A DNA stretch of 49,015 nt from positions 1-49,015 of the forward strand of contig JAQVMB010000010.1 in NCBI GenBank assembly GCA_028703835.1, in the 5' to 3' direction. Source of the stretch: Candidatus Peribacteraceae bacterium (GTDB taxonomy: Bacteria; Patescibacteriota; Gracilibacteria; Peribacterales; Peribacteraceae). Position 1 is the stretch's first letter. The number at the start of each line of letters is the position of its first letter. This document shows positions 9,401 through 16,443 of the stretch, one piece after another. A model generated the notes under the pieces. The model did no database searches. It was not told where the DNA came from and saw only the letters and a list, made by a program, of their open reading frames with translations. A program made the translations under genes and the position numbers.

Positions 9401-10436
9401 GCACATCGAACAAGAAGTGAAACGCTACACGGAAGCCCGATTCCAGTTCTTCCTCTCGCAACGACAGGATCCTTCACATCCCATCCGATCGGAAGGAGAT
9501 GTCGTCGACCTCCTCATGAACAGCGAATACGCGGGACGGCTCGCCATGGAACGGCCGCAACTGGAAGCGGAACTCAAACAATTGGAAACGGAGCAAGATA
9601 CCGCATCCATGAAACGTGCGAATGCGCTCCGCAACGTCCTCAACGAGAAAGACCCGAACGAACAGGCGAAAAAGTACGGCGAAATCTTCGAAGCGGAAAG
9701 GATCGAAAACCTCTATGGCGAACTTGCGATGAAAGCTGCCAAGCTGAAGCCGGAACAACGCGCGACATTCCGTGAAGAAGCAAAGAAAGAGATTTCCGGC
9801 CTCTTCTTTGAACGGGCACAGCCGACGTTGATCAACTTCAAGACGCGCTGTCTGGAAGAACTCTCGGGGACGCTGCTGCCCGACGGCGGCGCGCCGCACC
9901 TCACGAGCGATTATGGGGAAATGCGGACGAGGGAAATCGTGATGAAACAGGCGGATGCCGCCGTGAACAAGATCCTCGCCGCCGTGGACGATCCTGCAAC
10001 GATCAATACGCAAGATCTGCGGGTAACGGCGGAACAGACCCAAAATGAAATCATCGCGCTCCTCGCCCATCCGAAAGGCCTCTGGGCGAACATCAATCAC
10101 GCGTTCGTAGATCCGAAGCAAAACATCGTCCCGGAACAACTGAAGGAAAAAGTGAAACAAGGCGAAGCACTCATGCGAAAGATCGATGCGAATTACAACG
10201 GTTCGTACTACACGAAACAGTACGGCGCGTGGACAAACAGCTATCTCTATGTGACCTTTGATGCCGCAACTGGAAAGTGGATGGCGAAGTACGGAGAAAA
10301 GGATGATTACGCGGATCCCGCGACATTCACATTTCACTCCAGAGGAGGAATATTCAGTGCAGGTGGAGCAGAAAGCCTCAACACGGTCCTGGAAAAACTC
10401 GCCGCCATCAACGAAGGAAAAGATCCTTCCCAATGA
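6444..10436 (+). CDS. Giant membrane protein of unknown function (1330 aa)
   Basis: No family is recognised. The N-terminus is acidic and helical (about 1-110), then a Pro/Ala/Gln-rich spacer, then two membrane helices (about 165-185 and 207-228) split by a very basic RRSRRKN loop. A third hydrophobic stretch lies at 361-387. Residues about 545-690 are low-complexity Ala/Gly/Lys/Glu. A long hydrophobic Gly/Ala-rich region (about 831-869) resembles a glycine-zipper helical hairpin. The last 450 residues are charged, helical and soluble-looking. Bases about 7150-8100 are visibly more AT-rich than the rest of the gene, so that segment may have a different history. The C-terminal segment (YYTKQYGAWTNSYLYVTFD) looks beta-structured. 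Confidence 0.85.
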   Translation: MFSFSPSPERERRLLGKVQPIEVAERLVDRLKENDSLSTENVTEMEEMLDDVKPEDQEKFEESFKRRLDTLPDTDKQKTQESLRAFASRSARTQLDSLQRKLERSNQPPAAPQQAPDLLPPQPAAGTDAAPAMPAAVADTESEEKKGWKEWVPTMEDPRKWSGKQIATASTLTLGAIGLFALWRRSRRKNEEQESNAAPQEKKGFFRRLLPWLPGIGLAALGLYFGHKWLKDQSEWYKKNVSGKIDYLEKLIKEWTNKGKDAVNAGIGATAGAGKEATDLGTHLGGMSLEAAKTLAIPLNHLRKGEGGKALEEFVNHGCQFIEKGGSFFVWWGGELIRLPANYWTEFIKLIVDEKGNYKDFCYVACSLGTLYLFNDLAANVLLNGIGSLSKYGKMNVALKFVGAPIYITRDATDLGLTLVNKTERQAAMLKLKSRVPLRRAYLKHSINKEISLFETSKSNAAFLRARKAINDLDKEIQIVTDRVRTAPKRFRSYGPRFNEEELKALEQIRGDRVRRMQEILKNLPEEALPKDACEDFVRLWEMGESAETQFTTEFGKATRGAASTNTASKAERAAATAAGEAAESEKAVAGRIGPKVAPDSSAGSGMKKAAGAEGMAEAAPEKVPAPKGAAADKPGLKVYNPDELPAKGTAAVAKGAEGATAGTKFTETLRASTKAQEALKGITLEPKLAKVLDESPAFARFFIRHLETAPDAAKVIKELSAAAKAADDASFIGKVMETEKGFNGVVKGIESGKPVAEALAQASKVSRIGKALKFSGRAIPVAGDALVCYVSVMEMFETADELERLRKQNNPNEALINSVRQRYLYQGAQLGVGAAGLGSGACLAFGVGASVATPIAFATLPAFAVLEGMQGMHEWDEKRAMAVRDWTDVDLPKRLADLRTYTLKERGGHWTEALIASAGAAEMAQSGQGREGAEFLENTLNAQKKDLEAEKVIRSIIESTTTVTVPTLVREPNGKERPLEPEEKAHIEQEVKRYTEARFQFFLSQRQDPSHPIRSEGDVVDLLMNSEYAGRLAMERPQLEAELKQLETEQDTASMKRANALRNVLNEKDPNEQAKKYGEIFEAERIENLYGELAMKAAKLKPEQRATFREEAKKEISGLFFERAQPTLINFKTRCLEELSGTLLPDGGAPHLTSDYGEMRTREIVMKQADAAVNKILAAVDDPATINTQDLRVTAEQTQNEIIALLAHPKGLWANINHAFVDPKQNIVPEQLKEKVKQGEALMRKIDANYNGSYYTKQYGAWTNSYLYVTFDAATGKWMAKYGEKDDYADPATFTFHSRGGIFSAGGAESLNTVLEKLAAINEGKDPSQ

Positions 10437-10454
10437 TCGGTCAACAACACTTCC

Positions 10455-12533
10455 ATGTCCTCCCCCCTCCTCTCCCCCGGCTCCGTCGCGGTCATCGGCG
10501 CCTCCTCCGATGAGCGGAAGGTGGGGCACCTGATCCTGCGCAACCTCCTCACCCAGGGATACGAAGGAGCGGTGTTCCCGGTGAACCCCAAAGGCGGGGA
10601 AATCCTGGGAAAAACCGCGTTCCGCTCCGTCGGGGAAATCCCGCAACGGGTGGACATGGCCGTCATCGTCACGCCGGCGGAAACCGTGGAAGCGCTGGCC
10701 GAAGAATGCGGCAAGAAGGGCGTCGCGTCGCTGGTGGTCATCAGCGCAGGCTTCGGCGAGAGCGGCGCGGAAGGGAAGAAGAAGGAAGAGAACCTGCGCG
10801 CCATCGCGGAGAAGTACGGCATGCAGCTCGTCGGCCCCAACTGCCTCGGCATCATGCGCCCGAGCCTGCGGATGAACGCATCCTTCGGCAGCCACCTGCC
10901 CCCTGCGGGCGGAGTGGCGCTCCTGAGCCAGTCGGGCGCGCTCGGCGAAGCGTTCATTGACCGCGCGGCGGGCATCGGCCTGGGGCTCTCGCTCTTCGTG
11001 AGCATGGGCAACAAGGCCGCCATGGACGAGAGCGACTTCCTGGAACTGTGCGCCGCGGACGAGGAGACCAGAGTCATCGGCCTGTACCTGGAAAACATCC
11101 AGGACGGGCGCCGCTTCCTCCGCCTGGCCCGTTCGACGGGCAGGACGAAACCCGTCGTCCTGCTCAAAGCGGGAACCACGGAACGGGGACGCGCCGCCGC
11201 ATCGTCGCACACGGGAGCCCTCGCCGGCTCCGAAGCGGCCGTCCGCGCCATCTGCGCGCAGGGCGGCATCCATCTTGCGGCGACGTCGGATGCATTCCTC
11301 GACCTCCTGCGGACGCTCTCCCTGCAGCCGCCGCTCCCCTCCCCGCGCATCGCCGTCGTCACGAACGCCGGGGGGCCGGGCGTGCTCGCGGCGGACGCCG
11401 CGGAACGGGAAGGCCTGGAACTTCCTCCCCTGACACCAGCAATCGCCGACGCTCTGGCGGCGCAACTGCCGGCCAGCGCTTCCGTGCGCAATCCCATCGA
11501 CGTCTTGGGTGATGCTCTGGCTGACCGCTTCGAGCACGCGCTCGCCGCGGCCGCGCGCAACGAGGAAACGGACGGCGCCGTCGTGATCGTGACGCCGCAG
11601 GTGATGACGCCCGCCACGGACATCGCGCGGGCCGTGGTCGCCCTGCGGGAACGGCACCCGCTCTTCCCCGTGGTCGCGTGCTTCATGGGCGGGGACAAGA
11701 TCGCGGAAGCGGATGCGATCCTCCGCAAGAACGGCATCCCCAACTTCCCCGCGCCGGAAACCGCCGTCCGCATGCTCGCGCGGCTGCAACGCCCGGCGCA
11801 CGTCCCCGCCGACGAAGCGGATGTGCCCTTCGATGCCAAGCGCGCGACGAAGGCGCGGACGATCCTGGAAGGAACGGACGGCTTGCTGGATGAGGACAAG
11901 ACCGCACGACTCTTCTCCCTCTACGGCCTCCCCCTCCCCCGCGGCCGCGTCGCCGCGACGGCGGACGAAGCCGTGCACATCGCGACGGAGATCGGCTTCC
12001 CCGTGGCGGCGAAAGTAAGTTCACCGGACATCCTGCATAAGACGGACATGGGCGGCGTGCGCGTGGACCTGAAGACGGAGGAAGACGTCCGCCGCGCATT
12101 CGGCGCGATCATGGCCAATGCGAAGGCCAAAGCCCCGCAAGCGCGCGTCGCGGGCGTCCTGATCCAGGAACTCCTGCCTCCCGGGAACGAATTCATCGTG
12201 GGTGCGCTGCGCGACCCCGATGCCGGCCCGCTCGTGATGGCGGGCTTGGGCGGCATCTACACGGAACTCTTCCGGGACGCCGTCTTCCGCTTGGCGCCGC
12301 TGGCCGAGGAGGAGGCCTACCCGATGCTGGCGGAACTCCGCAGCTGGCGGCTGCTCCAGGGCATGAGGGGCAAGGGCCCTCTGGCTGTGCCCGCACTGGC
12401 ACGGCTCCTCGCGTCCGTCTCCGTCCTCATCGCCGAATGCCCCGCTGTCCGCGAGATCGATTTGAATCCCGTCCTCATCACCGAGAAGAACCTCACGATC
12501 CTCGATGCGAAGGTGGTGGTATGGGACGCCTGA
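10455..12533 (+). CDS. acd: ADP-forming acetyl-CoA synthetase, fused alpha-beta subunits
   Basis: A 692-residue NDP-forming acyl-CoA synthetase, converting acetyl-CoA + ADP + phosphate to acetate + ATP + CoA. The CoA-binding Rossmann domain is N-terminal (SVAVIGASSDERKVG). The ligase-CoA region carries the phospho-histidine His252 in SSHTGALAGS. The ATP-grasp beta domain starts near residue 480 and contains ILHKTDMGGV and a late EIDLNPV motif. Alpha and beta parts, separate in many archaea, are fused here. It starts 18 bases after the giant-protein gene and is followed after 75 bases by the hydrogenase operon, together forming an acetate plus H2 fermentation block that yields ATP by substrate-level phosphorylation. 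Confidence 0.92.
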   Translation: MSSPLLSPGSVAVIGASSDERKVGHLILRNLLTQGYEGAVFPVNPKGGEILGKTAFRSVGEIPQRVDMAVIVTPAETVEALAEECGKKGVASLVVISAGFGESGAEGKKKEENLRAIAEKYGMQLVGPNCLGIMRPSLRMNASFGSHLPPAGGVALLSQSGALGEAFIDRAAGIGLGLSLFVSMGNKAAMDESDFLELCAADEETRVIGLYLENIQDGRRFLRLARSTGRTKPVVLLKAGTTERGRAAASSHTGALAGSEAAVRAICAQGGIHLAATSDAFLDLLRTLSLQPPLPSPRIAVVTNAGGPGVLAADAAEREGLELPPLTPAIADALAAQLPASASVRNPIDVLGDALADRFEHALAAAARNEETDGAVVIVTPQVMTPATDIARAVVALRERHPLFPVVACFMGGDKIAEADAILRKNGIPNFPAPETAVRMLARLQRPAHVPADEADVPFDAKRATKARTILEGTDGLLDEDKTARLFSLYGLPLPRGRVAATADEAVHIATEIGFPVAAKVSSPDILHKTDMGGVRVDLKTEEDVRRAFGAIMANAKAKAPQARVAGVLIQELLPPGNEFIVGALRDPDAGPLVMAGLGGIYTELFRDAVFRLAPLAEEEAYPMLAELRSWRLLQGMRGKGPLAVPALARLLASVSVLIAECPAVREIDLNPVLITEKNLTILDAKVVVWDA

Positions 12534-12608
12534 AGAGCAGTTGACTGTCATCGAATGCATGGGCGCGTGGGCAATGCGTTGCCGCCCGTCTCTGGTACGC
12601 TGGGTTCC

Positions 12609-13130
12609 ATGCAAACGTCCGAGCGTGCTCGCGCACTCCCCATCGCCGCAGACTGGAAACGCGTCCTTCTCCTCACGTTCTTTACGATCCTCGCGGTAGG
12701 ACCGACTTTCCTGACGCACACGCAATGGCTCACGGGCCCGCTCGTGAATGCAACACTGCTGCTCACGTGCGCACTCATAGGACCGACGCAAGCGCTCCTG
12801 CTCGGCCTGCTCCCGAGCACCGCCGCCCTCGCGAGCGGCCTCCTGCCGCTGCCTCTGGCCCCGATGGTGCCGTTCATCATGATCGGCAACGCGCTCTACA
12901 TCGTGTCATTCCACCTGCTCCGCTCCCGCCCCGTCGCCGGCATCATCGCCGGATCCGTCATCAAGTTCGTCTTCCTCGCCTCCGTCGTCCGCTTCCTGAT
13001 GACGGGCCTGCTCGGCGCTCCCGTCGCTTCCAAACTGGCGGTCATGATGGGCTGGCCCCAGCTCTTCACCGCGCTCGGCGGCGGCGCCGTCGCGCTCGTC
13101 CTCCTGCTCCTCCTCCCGCGCCGTGGCTGA
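12609..13130 (+). CDS. Small polytopic membrane protein of the hydrogenase operon (ECF S-component-like)
   Basis: A 173-residue, very hydrophobic protein with about five membrane helices. Segments such as GPLVNATLLLTCALIGPTQA, PLAPMVPFIMIGNALYIVSF and MMGWPQLFTALGGG resemble a family that automatic annotation in CPR genomes labels iron hydrogenase or ECF-transporter S component. It has no cysteine clusters, so it is not itself a hydrogenase. The ATG at 12609 starts just before the first helix; the frame is open 18 codons upstream. Its stop overlaps the GTG of hydB by eight bases, indicating coupled translation. A transport or membrane-docking role for the hydrogenase is inferred from position. 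Confidence 0.75.
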   Translation: MQTSERARALPIAADWKRVLLLTFFTILAVGPTFLTHTQWLTGPLVNATLLLTCALIGPTQALLLGLLPSTAALASGLLPLPLAPMVPFIMIGNALYIVSFHLLRSRPVAGIIAGSVIKFVFLASVVRFLMTGLLGAPVASKLAVMMGWPQLFTALGGGAVALVLLLLLPRRG

Positions 13131-14121
13131 CCTCATCGAGCTCCTGCAGGAAGCGAACATCATCGGCCGGGGAGGCGCGGAATTTCCCGCGCACCGCAAG
13201 TGGAGGGCCGTGCGGGACGCCCCGGGCACGCCGAAGTACGTCATCTGCAACGTCTCCGAGCGGGAACCCGGCGTCTTCAAAGACTACCACATCCTGGCCC
13301 GCCATCCGGAAAAAGTGATCGCGGGCATGACGCTGGCCATGAAAACGGTGGGGGCGGCGGAGGGGATCATCAACCTGAACGTCGACTACGAGAAGAAATT
13401 CAAGAAGGCGCTCGACAAGCTCCTCGCGAAGGCGAAAGAGGACGGCTTCACGCTGCGGCTCTTCGAGGAAGCGCCGGGCTACATCGGCGGGGAGGAATCC
13501 GCCCTGCTGAACGCGATGGAGGGGAAGCGCTGCGAACCCCGCTTGAAGCCCCCCTTCCCGACCGATGCGGGCCTGCGCGGCAAGCCCACGCTCATCCACA
13601 ACGTGGAAACGCTCTACGACATCGCCTGCGTGGCGGACGGCAGCTATGACAACCGGCGCTTCTATTCGGTTTCCGGCGCGGTGCCGAACATCGGCGTGTA
13701 CCGCCTCCCCTGCGTCCTCACCGTCCGCGACGTGCTGACGGAAACGCAGAATCTTCCGGCGGCGCCGTACTTCGTGCAGGCGGGCGGCGGCGCGGGCGGC
13801 GTCGTGCTGAATGCCGACCAGGCGGCGACGGAGCGCGTCCGCGGCACCGGCGCCATCATCGTCCACCTTACGAACGAGGATCCGCGCGCCCTCCTCCTCG
13901 ACTGGCTCCGCTTCTTCCAGCGGGAAAGCTGCGGCAAGTGCACCCCCTGCCGGGAAGGCACCTACCAGCTCCTGCGCATGGTCGAAGACAACGACGAGAT
14001 CCCGTGGGACCGCATGCAGCCGATCCTCGACGTCCTCGAACGCACCTCTTTCTGCGCCCTGGGACGCTCCGTCCCCGTCCCGGTCCTGACGTACTACAAG
14101 AACGTGTATTCCAAACGCTGA
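13123..14121 (+). CDS. hydB: NuoF/HydB-like flavoprotein subunit of [FeFe]-hydrogenase
   Basis: A 332-residue NADH-binding flavoprotein. The FMN/NADH loop GRGGAEFP (15-22), NVSEREPGVFKD and the glycine-rich YIGGEESALL are all present. The 4Fe-4S site is CGKCTPC (Cys270, 273, 276) with the fourth ligand Cys311 in TSFCALG. It is shorter than typical HydB: there is no N-terminal thioredoxin-like 2Fe-2S domain and no C-terminal ferredoxin extension. The start is GTG at 13123, inside the end of the preceding gene; hydA follows three bases after its stop. It would exchange electrons between NAD(H) and HydA. Confidence 0.92.
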   Translation: MADLIELLQEANIIGRGGAEFPAHRKWRAVRDAPGTPKYVICNVSEREPGVFKDYHILARHPEKVIAGMTLAMKTVGAAEGIINLNVDYEKKFKKALDKLLAKAKEDGFTLRLFEEAPGYIGGEESALLNAMEGKRCEPRLKPPFPTDAGLRGKPTLIHNVETLYDIACVADGSYDNRRFYSVSGAVPNIGVYRLPCVLTVRDVLTETQNLPAAPYFVQAGGGAGGVVLNADQAATERVRGTGAIIVHLTNEDPRALLLDWLRFFQRESCGKCTPCREGTYQLLRMVEDNDEIPWDRMQPILDVLERTSFCALGRSVPVPVLTYYKNVYSKR

Positions 14122-14124
14122 TCC

Positions 14125-15900
14125 ATGAACCAGATCCCCCTCGACACCGGCGGCGGCAAGCAGGTGACCGTCACCCTCAACGGAACGCCCTGCCAGGCGA
14201 CGGAAGGCGAGAGCATCCTGCAGGTCGCGCTGCGCCACGGCTTCGAGATCCCCCATTACTGCACGCACGAAGACCTGCCCGTCGACGCCAATTGCCGCAC
14301 ATGCCTGGTGCAAATCGAGGGGAAGGAAGACACGGTGACATCGTGCACGCTCCCCGCGGCGGACGGCTTGCGCGTCCTCCTCGATACGCCCGAAGTGGTG
14401 CGCCTGCGCACGGAGAACATGGAGCTCCTCTTCGGCGACTACAAGGCGGGCTCCCCCCGCACGCGCAGCGGCTACTACAGCCGCACCGCGGAGGAGATCG
14501 AACGATTCGGCGTGACGGGTGAACGCTACAAGCGGGACGACCCCCGCCGCCCGATCCACAAACTGGGAACGGCCGCGGAATTCGATCCCGTCCTGTGCAT
14601 CGGCTGCAACAAATGCGTGGAAGCATGCCAGATGATCGGCGTGTGCCACCTGACGATGGAGGGGCGCGGCTCCAAGATGCGCGTGGGCTTCAACCCCGAC
14701 CCTGCCAACGACTGCATCTACTGCGGCCAATGCACCGTCCACTGCCCCGTGGAAGCCATCCGCGAACAGAGCCACCTGGAGCAGGTCGTGGAAGCGCTGC
14801 GGGATCCCGCGAAAACGGTGATCGTCCAGTCCGCACCGTCCATCCGCACGAGCATCGGGGAAGCCTTCGGCGCCGCGCCGGGCACGGATCTGACGGGCCA
14901 GCTCTGCACGGCCTACCGGATGCTCGGTTTCAACAAAGTCTTCGACGTGAACATGGGCGCGGACATCACGACGATGGTGGAAGCGGAGGAACTGGTCGAA
15001 CGCCTGCGGCATAAATGGGAATACGCGGAAGGGAAGCGCAAGGACGCCCCCGTCCCCGGCCCCCTCTTCACCTCCTGCTGCCCCGGCTGGGTCAAATTCG
15101 CGGAGTTCTACAAGCCCGAGCTGCTGCCGAACCTGACCACGGCCCGCTCCCCCCAGATCCATTCGGGCGGCGCTTACAAGACGTGGTGGGCGGCGAAGGA
15201 AGGCATCGACCCCGCCTCCATCGTGGTCGTCTCCGTGATGCCCTGCACGTCCAAGAAGTACGAGGCGTCGTTCGAGCACCTGAACATCGACGGCCTGAAG
15301 CCCGTGGACTGGGTGCTGACCACGCGCGAGCTCATCGCGCTCCTCAAGACCCGCGACATCGATCTGCCCCGCTTGGAACCCGGCATCGTCGACCGTGAAG
15401 GAACGTACTCGGGCGCCGCGGCCATCTACGGCGCATCGGGCGGCGTGATGGAATCGGCCCTGCGTACGGCCTATCGCCTCCTCACGGGCGAAGAACTGCC
15501 GGGCATCGAGTTCGAGCCCGTGCGCGGCTTCGACGGGTTCAAGAAAGCGCAAGTGCGCATCGGGGAGCGGACGCTGAACGTGGCCGTCGTCGCGACGCCG
15601 AAGAACATCTGGCCGCTCCTGCGGGACATCGCGAAGGATCCGAACGCGTACGATTACGTGGAAGTGATGGCCTGCCCCGGCGGGTGCATCGGCGGAGGCG
15701 GCCAGCCCATCCCCAGCACCTTCGCGCTCGTGAAGCAGCGCATCGCGGGGCTCTACAAGATCGACCGCGCCATGCCGCTGCGCCGCGCCCACGACAATCC
15801 CGTGGTGCGGGAGTACTTCGACTACCTGAAGACGATTCCCGCCGAAAAGCGCACCGCCCTCCTCTACCGGACGTTCAGCAGGAAGAAGAAAGGAGAATAA
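14125..15900 (+). CDS. hydA: [FeFe]-hydrogenase catalytic subunit
   Basis: A 591-residue catalytic subunit making H2. All three H-cluster motifs are canonical: TSCCPGW (316-322), MPCTSKKYE (372-380) and MACPGGCIGGGGQP (515-528). An N-terminal 2Fe-2S domain (CTHEDLPVDANCRTC, then a later SC) and two 4Fe-4S ferredoxin motifs (CIGCNKCVEAC near 157-167; CIYCGQCTVHC near 199-209) precede it. The region between, where related proteins carry the His/Cys-ligated 4Fe-4S motif, reads FGDYKAGSPRTRSGYYS and has no Cys, so that cluster appears lost. No HydE, HydF or HydG maturases and no NuoE-like HydC are in the window. The electron partner is the adjacent HydB. Confidence 0.95.
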   Translation: MNQIPLDTGGGKQVTVTLNGTPCQATEGESILQVALRHGFEIPHYCTHEDLPVDANCRTCLVQIEGKEDTVTSCTLPAADGLRVLLDTPEVVRLRTENMELLFGDYKAGSPRTRSGYYSRTAEEIERFGVTGERYKRDDPRRPIHKLGTAAEFDPVLCIGCNKCVEACQMIGVCHLTMEGRGSKMRVGFNPDPANDCIYCGQCTVHCPVEAIREQSHLEQVVEALRDPAKTVIVQSAPSIRTSIGEAFGAAPGTDLTGQLCTAYRMLGFNKVFDVNMGADITTMVEAEELVERLRHKWEYAEGKRKDAPVPGPLFTSCCPGWVKFAEFYKPELLPNLTTARSPQIHSGGAYKTWWAAKEGIDPASIVVVSVMPCTSKKYEASFEHLNIDGLKPVDWVLTTRELIALLKTRDIDLPRLEPGIVDREGTYSGAAAIYGASGGVMESALRTAYRLLTGEELPGIEFEPVRGFDGFKKAQVRIGERTLNVAVVATPKNIWPLLRDIAKDPNAYDYVEVMACPGGCIGGGGQPIPSTFALVKQRIAGLYKIDRAMPLRRAHDNPVVREYFDYLKTIPAEKRTALLYRTFSRKKKGE

Positions 15901-15959
15901 GAGATATCCACCTATCAACCCCGATACAAAGAAAATCTTCGCCGGCAGGTGGCGCGCCA

Positions 15960-16131
15960 CGGGGGGTGAAGGGGAAGGCGCCGCGCCGCAGCGCTTTACC
16001 GACGAGACGGCGCCGAAACCTTGCAGGCGCCGGCGAGGAGGTACGGTGCCGGGCGGAGAGGCGATTGGCGCGCCGGCGTTTTGGCTCCACCTTTGTCGCC
16101 GGACAAAGGTGGAAGAAACAGAACAATAATG
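15960..16131 (-). repeat. Structured dispersed repeat, copy A
   Basis: Read on the minus strand: a perfect 12-bp hairpin (TCCACCTTTGTC, loop CGGC; 16113-16086), GCGCGCCAA (16073-16065), the core CAAGGTTTCGGCG (16025-16013) with GTCTCGTCGG (16009-16000 region), then CCTTCCCCTTCACCCCCCG (15978-15960). The same modules occur in the same order on the plus strand near 38383-38546 with a different hairpin. An AACAATA motif lies just outside the hairpin (16123-16129). It occupies most of the 270 bases after hydA, in which no gene is seen. Confidence 0.7.
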
Positions 16132-16171
16132 AACCAACCCGCTCCTTGCTGCATAGGCAATACCCTCTTCA

Positions 16172-16339
16172 CTATCGCATCCCCCGCTCTTCCATCTCCT
16201 CCCGCACACGCAGCGGGATCTCCGGGCGGCAACGGCAGTGCTTCCGGTGTTCCACATGCCAGTGAATGCGCTGGTCCATGCTCGCTTTCTCCGGCATACG
16301 ATGCGCCAAGTGCCATTCTTTGTTGATGGGAGATGCCAT
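16172..16339 (-). CDS. 55-aa His/Cys-rich small protein
   Basis: A short gene reading MASPINKEWHLAHRMPEKAS and continuing with DQRIHWHVEHRKHCRCRP. It resembles a widespread family of small uncharacterised proteins with the pattern W-H-x-A-(H/N)-x-M-P-x(3-6)-(L/M)-(D/E)-Q-R-I-x-W-H-x-E-H-x-x-x-C-x-C-R-P, recognised from memory. Three His and two Cys close together could bind a metal ion. A TAGAGT hexamer at 16346-16351 ends six bases before the ATG, predicting a leaderless mRNA. It lies between the repeat after hydA and the GH15 gene. Confidence 0.72.
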   Translation of the reverse strand: MASPINKEWHLAHRMPEKASMDQRIHWHVEHRKHCRCRPEIPLRVREEMEERGMR

Positions 16340-16443
16340 GCGGACACTCTAAACCGGTCCGCTTGATACTGCGTACCGACATGTGACTTCTGCAAGGAAA
16401 AAGAGGGACGCTGCTCGAAGGGGTGACGCGCTGACGGCCCCGC

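Noticed and set aside
9474-11978. Open frame of 834 codons on the minus strand
   Set aside because: Antisense to the giant membrane protein and the acetyl-CoA synthetase; composition is that of a shadow frame.
12609-13130. Calling the small membrane protein an iron hydrogenase
   Set aside because: It has no Fe-S or H-cluster residues; the label is likely carried over from its hydrogenase neighbours.
13066-16395. Open reading frame of 1109 codons on the minus strand across hydB and hydA
   Set aside because: It lies antisense to two genes with complete catalytic motifs. Long antisense frames arise in GC-rich coding DNA; its protein is His/Arg/Asp-rich with no motif.
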